From NCBI RefSeq assembly GCF_029382255.1, contig NZ_JARLLG010000010.1, positions 62,001 through 126,000 of the forward strand: DNA of 64,000 nt. The letters run 5' to 3'. Below are positions 53,568 to 64,000 of the stretch, piece by piece (the first letter of the stretch is position 1; each line of letters starts with the position of its first letter). The notes beneath the pieces were generated by a model that was not told where the DNA came from, searched no databases, and saw nothing but the letters and a program-made list of their open reading frames with translations. The translations under genes and the position numbers were made by a program. Origin of the DNA: Isoptericola croceus. GTDB taxonomy: Bacteria > Actinomycetota > Actinomycetes > Actinomycetales > Cellulomonadaceae.

Positions 53568-55736
53568 TCAGGCCAGCCATCGGCGCAGGAACGTCCAGGC
53601 GAGCGCCGACATGTGGGCGGCCTGGGCGTTGTTCGCCGCCCCGCCGTGGCCGCCCTCGATGTTCTCGTAGTACGTCACGTCCTTGCCGGCCGCGAGCATC
53701 CGCGCCGCCATCTTGCGGGCGTGCCCGGGATGGACGCGGTCGTCCTTGGTGGACGTGGTGAACAGCACCGGCGGGTACTCGCGGTCCGCGTCGAACAGGT
53801 GATAGGGCGAGAACGTCCGCAGGAACTCCCAGTCCTCGGCGACGTCGGGGTCGCCGTACTCCGCCACCCACGAGGCTCCGGCGAGCAGGTGCGAGTACCG
53901 CTGCATGTCGAGCAGCGGTACCTGGATCACGACGGCGCCGAACAGCTCGGGGTACTGCGTGAGCATGTTGCCGGCGAGCAGCCCGCCGTTGGACCCACCC
54001 TGCACGCCGAGGTGCTCGGGGCGGGTGATCCCGCGCGCCACCAGGTCGCGGGCGACGGCGGCCAGGTCCTCGTACGCACGGTGCCGGTTCTGTCGCAGCG
54101 CGGCCTGGTGCCAGCGCGGGCCGTACTCCCCGCCGCCGCGGATGTTCGCCACGACGTGCACGCCGCCGCGCGCGAGCCAGGCGCGGCCTGCCGTGCCGGA
54201 GTAGCCGGGCAGCAGGGGGATCTCGAAGCCGCCGTAGGCGTACAGCAAGGTGGGGGCGGCGCCGTGCTCCGCCGGCCCGGCCGGGCGGACGAGGTCCTCG
54301 CGGCCCACGACGAAGTACGGCACGCGGGTGCCGTCGTCGGACGTGGCGAAGTGCTGTTCGGCGACCATCCCGGTCGCGTCGAAGAAGGCGGGAGCCGCCT
54401 TGAGCGGCTCGGGGTCGGCCGGGTCGCCCTCGGGGCCGACGACGGTGGCGAGCGCGAGGGTGGACGGGGACAGGTAGCCGCTGCTGGTCACCCACACGTC
54501 ATCGCTGTCTACCGGGGAGACGGCACGCACGCCGACCGTGAGCAGCTCGCCGCCGACCGGCAGCTCGGACCGCAGCCACGCGTCGGCCGGGTCGTCGCCG
54601 GCGGTGAGGTCGGGTGGTGTGAGGACGTGCACGGCGTTCTTGACGTCGTCGAGCACGTTGACCACGAGGTGGTGCCGCGTCCAGGTCGCACCGACCAGCG
54701 AGGTGGCGGGTGTCGGCGCGAACAGGACGGTGAGGTCGCGCGACCCGGCGAGGAACGCGTCCACGGGCGTAGCCAGGAGGGAGCCGCCGGGATACGTGCG
54801 GCCCGCCACGGTCCAGTCCTCGCGCAGCTCGACCAGCAGCCACTCGCGGTGGAAACCGACCTCGGCGGAGTGGGGCACGTCGACGCGCTCGAGCTCCTGG
54901 GCGGGTGTGCCGACCGCCCGCACCAGGTAGGTCTCCGATCGGTAGAACGCGATCGAGCGACGCACGACGTCTCGCTCGAACCCCGGCGTACGGGACCGGC
55001 GGCCCGTGATGTACATGTCCTCGTCCGTGCCCTCGTAGACCACGGCCGCGTCCTCCAGCGGCGTGCCGCGGCGCCACAGCTTGACGATCCGCGGGTAGCC
55101 GGACGGCGTCGTCGTGCCGGGGCCGAAGTCGGTGAACACGTACACGGTGTCCTCGTCGGCCCAGGCGAGGCCGCCCTTGGCCAGCGGCCGGGAGAACCCA
55201 CCGTCGGCCACCGGGACGAAGCGCTTGTCGACGAGGTCGAACTCGCGGGTGACGTCCGCGTCCGAGCCGCCGGGGGAGAGGTCCACCAGCGCCCGGCGCC
55301 AGGGTTCGCCCGCCGCGAGCTGCTCCGGGGTCGGTCGCAGCACCGAGGCGCCGTGCCACACCCACGACTCGCCCTCGGTGGTGGCGAGCTCGTCCAGGTC
55401 GAGCACCGTCTCCCATCGGGGGGAGGCCGTCCGGTAGGACTCGAGCGTGGTGCGCCGCCACAGCCCGCGCTCGTGCTCGGCGTCACGCCAGAAGTTGTAC
55501 AGGTGGTCACCGATCCGTGAGACGTCCGGGATGCGGTCGTCGGAGTCGAGCACCTCCCGCAGCGCCACCTCGGTCGTGGCGAGGTCGTCCCCGCCGAGGG
55601 CGGAGTGGGCCTCGTCGTTGCGCGCCCGCACCCATGCCAGGGCATCGTCCCCCGAGACGTCCTCCAGCCAGCGGTACAGGTCCGTGGTGGTGACGGTGGG
55701 GTCGTCGGGGGTCCTCAGCAAGGAGTCGGCACTCAT
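53568..55736 (-). CDS. Prolyl oligopeptidase family serine peptidase
   Basis: Cytoplasmic S9A-type peptidase cleaving short peptides, usually after proline. 722 residues, of normal length, no signal peptide. The N-terminal segment DLYRWLEDVSGDDALAWVRA and a central beta-propeller precede the alpha/beta-hydrolase domain. The nucleophile Ser is in GGSNGGLL (about residue 581), Asp in TKDDRVHPGH (about 667) and His in EGGHGG (about 697). The ATG at 55736 follows a TAGGGT box by seven bases. Confidence 0.93.
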   Translation of the reverse strand: MSADSLLRTPDDPTVTTTDLYRWLEDVSGDDALAWVRARNDEAHSALGGDDLATTEVALREVLDSDDRIPDVSRIGDHLYNFWRDAEHERGLWRRTTLESYRTASPRWETVLDLDELATTEGESWVWHGASVLRPTPEQLAAGEPWRRALVDLSPGGSDADVTREFDLVDKRFVPVADGGFSRPLAKGGLAWADEDTVYVFTDFGPGTTTPSGYPRIVKLWRRGTPLEDAAVVYEGTDEDMYITGRRSRTPGFERDVVRRSIAFYRSETYLVRAVGTPAQELERVDVPHSAEVGFHREWLLVELREDWTVAGRTYPGGSLLATPVDAFLAGSRDLTVLFAPTPATSLVGATWTRHHLVVNVLDDVKNAVHVLTPPDLTAGDDPADAWLRSELPVGGELLTVGVRAVSPVDSDDVWVTSSGYLSPSTLALATVVGPEGDPADPEPLKAAPAFFDATGMVAEQHFATSDDGTRVPYFVVGREDLVRPAGPAEHGAAPTLLYAYGGFEIPLLPGYSGTAGRAWLARGGVHVVANIRGGGEYGPRWHQAALRQNRHRAYEDLAAVARDLVARGITRPEHLGVQGGSNGGLLAGNMLTQYPELFGAVVIQVPLLDMQRYSHLLAGASWVAEYGDPDVAEDWEFLRTFSPYHLFDADREYPPVLFTTSTKDDRVHPGHARKMAARMLAAGKDVTYYENIEGGHGGAANNAQAAHMSALAWTFLRRWLA

Positions 55737-55743
55737 GGCCAGG

Positions 55744-55749
55744 ACCCTA
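55744..55749 (-). promoter_or_regulatory. -10 box of the prolyl oligopeptidase gene (leaderless type)
   Basis: TAGGGT on the minus strand, seven bases before the ATG at 55736; no ribosome site fits. Confidence 0.5.
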
Positions 55750-55802
55750 ACCCGGGGGTGCGACGGGCCGGCCGACAAGAACCCGGCCCTCGGCCGTGTC
55801 TC

Positions 55803-55831
55803 TTTCACCCGGGTGAACGCTGTGGTAGAAA
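55803..55831 (+). promoter_or_regulatory. Conservon promoter with perfect 14-bp palindrome
   Basis: TTTCAC (55803-55808), a 17-base spacer and TAGAAA (55826-55831) form a promoter. The palindrome TTCACCCGGGTGAA (55804-55817) covers the -35 box and is a perfect dyad, so a dimeric regulator bound there would control cvnABCDE. The predicted leader is about 112 bases. Confidence 0.6.
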
Positions 55832-55950
55832 CACCTGGTCAGGGCTTCGTTGCCCGCTTCAGACCTTCCAGCGGGTTCACGGAGAAGGTCGCGTTCGCGC
55901 GGCCTGTGCACGATGCCCTCCGACCCGACCTCATGACCGATGGAGGTGCG

Positions 55951-57387
55951 GTGAGAACGACGACCCCGGTCCGGCCCCCTGCGACAGGGCGCGTGATGCC
56001 GTGGCTCTGCGTCGCCGGCATGGTCCTGTGCGTGGCGGCCTTCCCGGTGGTCGGTGCGTCCGCACCGCCGTGGGGCGTCTGGGCCCTCGGTGCGGCCGCC
56101 GTCGCCCTGCCCGTGAGTGCCGCCGTCCTGCTGGCCCGGACCGCTCGGCGCGAGGACGCGGCCTTCCAGGCGTTGGCCGTCGAGCGCGACGACCTCGTCG
56201 CCCGTCTCCACGAGACGGCGCAGGCGCTGCAGGACACGACGGCGGCGCTGACCGCCGAGCAGGAGGCGCGCGCCAACCAGCGAGGGGCCGTGGAGACGGC
56301 TGTCGTCGCGCTGAGCCGCAAGGTCCAGTCCTCGGCGCACCGCATCCAGGAGGAGGCGGCGCGGATGGTCCAGCGGCACACGTCCGACCCGGACGTGCTG
56401 CAGAGCTCCATGCGCATCGACCACGCCGCGGCCCAGCACGCGCGGCAGGCGCAGAGCCTGGTCGCGTTGTGCGGGCGCCGTCCCGGGCAGACCTGGGAGG
56501 ACGACCTGCCGCTGCCGGACGTGGTGAAGGCTGCGGCGGGTCGGATCACCGCGTTCCAGCGTGTCGACGTCTCCGGCGACCCGGGGCTGGCGATCGTCGG
56601 GCGTGCGGTCGAGCCGCTCGTGCACGTCGTCGCGGAGCTCCTCGCCAACGCCACCCAGTGCTCGCCGCCGAACACGCAGGTGCTCGTCGTCATCCGGCAG
56701 GTGCAGCGCGGCGCGGTCATCGAGATCGACGACTGCGGCGTGGGCATGGACCCGCGTGAGCTCGGGCGGGTCCGAGCCGTCGCCTCCGGGGAGCGTGCGG
56801 TGGGTATCGCCGACCTGGGGGAGGTGCCGCAGACGGGACTCGCCGTCGTCGGCACCTACGCACGATTCCTCGATCTGCGTGTCGACATCACCGAGTCGGT
56901 GTACGGGGGCCTGCGCGCTGTCGTGATGGTCCCCGGCGCTCTGACCGAGGTTGCCGAGACCGCTCCCGAGGTGCTCGCACCGAGCGTCGACGACGCCTGG
57001 GAGACGCGCGACGCTGACGACGTGCCACCTGGCGACGCGCTGCAGGGCGTCGCCGAGCGTGCACTGCGGAACACGACCCCGAGCGGGGAGAGGCCGTCGG
57101 TCCAGGGGCGGCCGTCCTCCCTCGCCACGCCGGCCGGCGCACCGCTCCTGCCGCAGCGCCGGTCCAGGCGCGCGACGACGGCCCACCCACCAACGGTCGA
57201 GCGGGGCCTGCCGCAGATGGCACCACGACCGGCGACACCGGACACGTCGCCCCCCGACCAGACCGCGCAGGAGGCGGGAGCCTGGATCGGCGCGTTCTTC
57301 GCGGCGACGGCGGCCGCAGCCTCGCAGGACGACCCTGACACCCATGAGCCGTCCGTCGCGACGGACGGGACCTCGGAGGACAGATGA
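55951..57387 (+). CDS. cvnA: Conservon sensor-kinase-like protein CvnA
   Basis: Membrane protein of the conservon, a heterocomplex described in Streptomyces as resembling a G-protein-coupled system. 478 residues: two N-terminal membrane segments (about 18-65), a coiled-coil-like helix (about 70-130), a HATPase domain with N-box HVVAELLANATQCSPPNTQV near residue 230 and G-box DDCGVGMD near 265, and a Pro/Thr-rich C-terminal tail of about 140 residues. No phosphoacceptor His box is evident, as in other CvnA. It is short because the large extracellular sensing domain seen in some CvnA is missing. GTG 55951 follows GGAGG; ATG 55933 is an alternative. Confidence 0.87.
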   Translation: MRTTTPVRPPATGRVMPWLCVAGMVLCVAAFPVVGASAPPWGVWALGAAAVALPVSAAVLLARTARREDAAFQALAVERDDLVARLHETAQALQDTTAALTAEQEARANQRGAVETAVVALSRKVQSSAHRIQEEAARMVQRHTSDPDVLQSSMRIDHAAAQHARQAQSLVALCGRRPGQTWEDDLPLPDVVKAAAGRITAFQRVDVSGDPGLAIVGRAVEPLVHVVAELLANATQCSPPNTQVLVVIRQVQRGAVIEIDDCGVGMDPRELGRVRAVASGERAVGIADLGEVPQTGLAVVGTYARFLDLRVDITESVYGGLRAVVMVPGALTEVAETAPEVLAPSVDDAWETRDADDVPPGDALQGVAERALRNTTPSGERPSVQGRPSSLATPAGAPLLPQRRSRRATTAHPPTVERGLPQMAPRPATPDTSPPDQTAQEAGAWIGAFFAATAAAASQDDPDTHEPSVATDGTSEDR

Positions 57388-57803
57388 CCAGCCAGACCAC
57401 CGGCACGACACCACCCGGGACCGAAGACCCCGACAGCTGGATGCTCGACCTCGTGGCCCAGGTGCGCGGCGTGCAGCATGCCGTCGTGCTCAGCTCGGAC
57501 GGGCTGGTCAAGGTCCGGACCGACGACACGGACCCCGACACCGCCGACAAGGTCGCGGCCGCCTGCGCCGGGCTCGTCGCCCTCGGCATGAGCATGGGGC
57601 GCGAGTTCGGGGCGGGCGACCGCCTGCGGCAGGTCGTCGTGGAGTTCGACGGCGGGTTCCTCTTCGTGCGCGGCGCCGGTGACGGCTCGCGCCTCGCCGT
57701 CATCACCGACGCGGCCGTCGACCCGGGGATCGTCGCCCAGCAGATGCAGGCACAGGTGCTCATGATCGGTGAGCGCACGCTCGGCACGGACCCGATCAGC
57801 TGA
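57384..57803 (+). CDS. cvnB: Conservon Roadblock/LC7 protein CvnB
   Basis: 139-residue Roadblock/LC7-fold protein (SWMLDLVAQVRGVQHAVVLS at the start, then LIDTLA-type core GLVALGMSMGREFGAGD and GSRLAVITDAAVDPG). Such proteins modulate small GTPases and, in conservons, bind CvnA and CvnD. The ATG overlaps the cvnA stop by four bases. Confidence 0.93.
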   Translation: MTSQTTGTTPPGTEDPDSWMLDLVAQVRGVQHAVVLSSDGLVKVRTDDTDPDTADKVAAACAGLVALGMSMGREFGAGDRLRQVVVEFDGGFLFVRGAGDGSRLAVITDAAVDPGIVAQQMQAQVLMIGERTLGTDPIS

Positions 57804-57814
57804 GGGATGGCGCC

Positions 57815-58183
57815 ATGCACTCGGACGGATACCGCGACCACCCGGTGCGCTCCTACGTCCTGACCGGTGGACGAGCGCACCCGACACGCAACACTCTGCG
57901 ACCGGAGACCCTGCTGCGCGCCGTGGACGACGGCCGTGAGCTGCCGGGTACCGCCGGGCGGCACGAGCGGACGCTTCTGCAGACCTGTCGCGGGACGCTC
58001 GCTCTGGCCGAGCTCGCCGCCTACCTGCACCTGCCGGTGAGCCTCGTCGCCGTCATCGTCTCCGACCTGGTGGACGGCGGCTACCTGGCGGTCCGCTCCA
58101 CCCCTGTGCACGACCTGCCCGGGACGGACCTGCTCGGGACTGACCTGCTCGAGGAGGTGCTCGATGGGCTCCGCGGCCTCTGA
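57815..58183 (+). CDS. cvnC: Conservon DUF742 protein CvnC
   Basis: 122 residues of the DUF742 family, with VRSYVLTGGRAHPTRNTLRP near the start and the winged-helix-like ALAELAAYLHLPVSLVAVIV near residue 70. It overlaps cvnD by 20 bases and begins 11 bases after cvnB. The family's molecular role is unsettled; it forms part of the Cvn complex. Confidence 0.92.
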   Translation: MHSDGYRDHPVRSYVLTGGRAHPTRNTLRPETLLRAVDDGRELPGTAGRHERTLLQTCRGTLALAELAAYLHLPVSLVAVIVSDLVDGGYLAVRSTPVHDLPGTDLLGTDLLEEVLDGLRGL

Positions 58184-58772
58184 GACGCGCGCCGCCCAGC
58201 ACCTCGCGCCAACCGTCGACAGGTCGGTCAAGGTCCTGGTGGTCGGTGCGTTCGGCGTCGGCAAGACGACGCTCATCCGTGCGGTGAGCGAGATTCCCAT
58301 GCTCAGCACCGAGGAATCGATCACCACGGCGAGCGTGGGTGTGGACCCACATCGCGGTCAGAAGGCGACGACGACCGTCGCGATGGACTTTGGCCGCGTC
58401 ACCGTCGGCTCCGCGACGGCGCTCTACCTGTTCGGGACGCCTGGTCAGCGCCGGTTCTGGGACCTCTGGTCAGGGCTGGCCGACGGCGCGGTCGGCGCGC
58501 TGGTGATGGTGGACACCCGCGATCTCGCGCAGAGCTTCGAGGTCCTGGACCAGATCGAGGAGCACACCCGGCTCCCGATCACGGTGGTCGTCAACGAGTT
58601 CCCCGACTCGCCGCGCCACGGGATCGAGGAGGTGAGGGCCGCCCTCGACCTGCCTGACGACACACCGATCGTCGCCGGTGACGTGCGACGTCGCTCCCAG
58701 GCCGTCGAGGCGTTGACGACGCTGGTCGCTCATGCGCTGCGCCGTCGTCGCGGCGAGAGCGTCGCGACATGA
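58164..58772 (+). CDS. cvnD: Conservon small GTPase CvnD
   Basis: 202-residue GTP-binding protein. The P-loop is GAFGVGKTTL (about residues 27-36), the switch-II region is LYLFGTPGQRRFWDLW near 90 (DxxG replaced by FGTPG) and the base-recognition motif NKxD is altered to NEFP near 137, as usual in this MglA-like family. It is the switch component of the conservon. The first 20 bases of the gene overlap cvnC and the last four overlap the P450 gene. Confidence 0.93.
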   Translation: MGSAASETRAAQHLAPTVDRSVKVLVVGAFGVGKTTLIRAVSEIPMLSTEESITTASVGVDPHRGQKATTTVAMDFGRVTVGSATALYLFGTPGQRRFWDLWSGLADGAVGALVMVDTRDLAQSFEVLDQIEEHTRLPITVVVNEFPDSPRHGIEEVRAALDLPDDTPIVAGDVRRRSQAVEALTTLVAHALRRRRGESVAT

Positions 58773-59998
58773 GCGTCACCGCCGCCGGTCGGGTCGTCCG
58801 CCTGGAGGAGGTCGCCGACCGGCCGTTGCTCGCCGACCTCGCCGGTTCCCGTGATCCGCGTGCGAGCTATGCGGCGCTGCGCTCCCGGTGGGGTGCCGTC
58901 GCCCCGGTGGACCTCGAGCCCGGGGTGCCGGCCTGGCTCGCGCTCGGCTATGACGAGGTCAGTACCGTGCTGCGCAACGAGGTGCTGTTCTCCCGCGACT
59001 CCCGTGACTGGCGCTACGAGTCCGAGAGGTTGGTCGCCTGGCGGTCGCCCGTCCGCGCGGCGCTGGCTCAGCGGGACAGCGCACACGACCGTGACGGAGG
59101 GGAGCACCGGCGGCTGCGGGCCCCGCTCGCGGACGTCCTGGCGGGTGTCGACGACAGGCGGCTCGCACGGACGGTCACCGTGGCGTCCACCTCGGCGCTC
59201 TCCCGTCTTGCCGCCCGCGGTGAGGCAGACCTGGTGGCGGACTACGCGGTGGACGTCCCGGTCCGCGTCCTGGCCGACCTGCTCGGGATGACGCTCGCCG
59301 ACGCCCGCAGGATGCATGAGCTCACCGTCGACCAACGGTCCGGGACGGAGTCCGCCCATCCGGCCGTCGCCGAGACGGAGAACCTGCTCGCGACCTTCGT
59401 CGCCGGTCGCCGGGCCGAGCCCGGCGACGACCTGACGTCCCAGCTGCTCGCCCACGAGCAGCACCACCACGACCTCGAGGTCATGGGTGCGGTCGGACTG
59501 CTCTTCCGGACGGCTCACGACGCCGAGATCGCCTGGATCGCGACGGCGTTGCACCGGATGCTGGCGGACCCGGCGTTCGCGGCGAAGGTCCACGGTGGCC
59601 GGCTCTCCATCGACGACGCCCTCGACGAGATCGCGCGGGACACCCCACCGATGCCGCACCTGCTGCCGCGCTACGCCCTGACCCACAGCGAGCTCGGGGG
59701 GCAGCCGATCGCTGCCGGGGACGCGATCGTGCCGGCCGTGGCCGCGGCCAATGCCGACGGGGCTGTCCAGGCCACGGACCCGTGGGAGCAGGTCGACTCC
59801 CGCTTCCACCTGACCTGGGGCGTCGGCGCGCACGCGTGCCCGGCGCACCGGACGGCCCCGTTGATCACGCGGCTCGTGGTGGGCCACTTCCTGAGCAGGG
59901 TCACCGAGATGGAGCTGACGGTCGCGCCCATCGAGGTCGAGCCGGTGCGCTCCGCGTGGACCCGGTACCCGCGCGAGCTCCCGGTCCGCTTCCGCTGA
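58769..59998 (+). CDS. cvnE: Conservon-associated cytochrome P450 (CvnE)
   Basis: 409-residue soluble P450. The haem Cys is in WGVGAHACPAHRTAPL (about residue 355) and the K-helix ExxR is EIAR (about 290). The I-helix lacks the usual AG-acid-Thr oxygen-activating pair (LLFRTAHDAEIAWI near 250), and the haem loop has Trp and Pro at positions normally Phe and Gly. Such departures suggest an altered or weak oxygenase activity. It is translationally coupled to cvnD, which supports a role linked to signalling rather than to a biosynthetic cluster. Confidence 0.9.
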   Translation: MSVTAAGRVVRLEEVADRPLLADLAGSRDPRASYAALRSRWGAVAPVDLEPGVPAWLALGYDEVSTVLRNEVLFSRDSRDWRYESERLVAWRSPVRAALAQRDSAHDRDGGEHRRLRAPLADVLAGVDDRRLARTVTVASTSALSRLAARGEADLVADYAVDVPVRVLADLLGMTLADARRMHELTVDQRSGTESAHPAVAETENLLATFVAGRRAEPGDDLTSQLLAHEQHHHDLEVMGAVGLLFRTAHDAEIAWIATALHRMLADPAFAAKVHGGRLSIDDALDEIARDTPPMPHLLPRYALTHSELGGQPIAAGDAIVPAVAAANADGAVQATDPWEQVDSRFHLTWGVGAHACPAHRTAPLITRLVVGHFLSRVTEMELTVAPIEVEPVRSAWTRYPRELPVRFR

Positions 59999-60030
59999 GC
60001 GGGCGGGCCGGGAGCTCGCGGTCCGCCCGC

Positions 60031-60034
<4 letters not shown>
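59995..60034. terminator. Bidirectional terminator covering two stop codons
   Basis: CTGAGCGGGCGG (59995-60006) and CCGCCCGCTCAG (60023-60034) form a perfect 12-bp stem with a 16-base loop. The left arm includes the TGA of the P450 gene and the right arm the complement of the TGA of the monooxygenase gene. Confidence 0.72.

Positions 60035-64000
<3,966 letters not shown>

Overview
The window is about 72% G+C, with tightly packed genes, frequent GTG starts and many ATGA/GTGA stop-start overlaps. Gene content includes conservon genes, an NnaR-type regulator, a PhoX phosphatase and a GH5 mannanase with a CBM2 module. This points to an actinobacterium, most likely a polysaccharide-degrading soil or plant-litter member of the Micrococcales (Cellulomonadaceae/Promicromonosporaceae type). 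No rRNA, tRNA, CRISPR array, transposase or phage gene was seen.

Layout. (1) 87-2960: etfB-etfA plus a MoeB/ThiF-rhodanese sulfur-carrier activating enzyme. (2) 2967-6479, minus strand: molybdenum-cofactor operon moeA1-mobA-DUF6457-moaA-moaD. (3) 6553-14932, minus strand: respiratory nitrate reductase narGHJI followed by a nitrate/nitrite transporter. (4) 15211-20509, plus strand: a second NarK transporter, assimilatory nitrate reductase and a FAD/[2Fe-2S] electron-transfer partner, ending in a strong terminator. (5) 20581-21939: a secreted mannanase. (6) 22159-27208: nirB-nirD-cobA-nnaR (nitrite to ammonia, sirohaem, regulator) with a GlnR-like box upstream. (7) 27274-30911: a small membrane protein, then modABC and a HTH-Mop molybdate-responsive regulator. 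(8) 31050-42334, minus strand: a LacI-controlled carbohydrate locus with two ABC permeases, a solute-binding lipoprotein, a hydroxyacid dehydrogenase, the regulator and an 1806-residue secreted multidomain protein. (9) 43027-45832: moeA2-moaC-moaBE (fused). (10) 45949-48183: PhoX. (11) 48259-53542: cysteine desulfurase, mnmA and a MetE-like gene, interrupted by a duplicated gene of unknown family, then a GNAT acetyltransferase. (12) 53568-55736: prolyl oligopeptidase. (13) 55951-59998: a complete conservon (cvnABCDE). (14) 60031-61521: flavin monooxygenase. (15) 61667 to the window end: ligA, cut by the edge.

How it works together. ModABC imports molybdate. MoaA, MoaC, MoaD, MoaE, MoaB, MoeA, MobA and the MoeZ-like enzyme build molybdopterin and its guanine dinucleotide form. 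That cofactor serves NarG (respiration) and the assimilatory reductase. NirBD with sirohaem from the CobA pathway takes nitrite to ammonium. The skeleton etfBA / cysteine desulfurase / mnmA / MetE-like / ligA resembles a conserved actinobacterial gene order; here about 46 kb of nitrogen, molybdenum and sugar genes lies between etfA and the desulfurase.

Most unusual points. Palindromic or repeated DNA sits in frame inside three genes of the nitrate/molybdenum pathway: a perfect 73-bp hairpin in moeA1, a 73-bp inverted-repeat segment exactly at the moaB-moaE junction, and a 54-bp tandem repeat in narG. A tandem duplication left gene remnants around the MetE-like gene. A class of apparently leaderless promoters recurs. 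The conservon promoter carries a perfect 14-bp palindrome. Three matching LacI-type operators link the transporter operon to the giant secreted protein.
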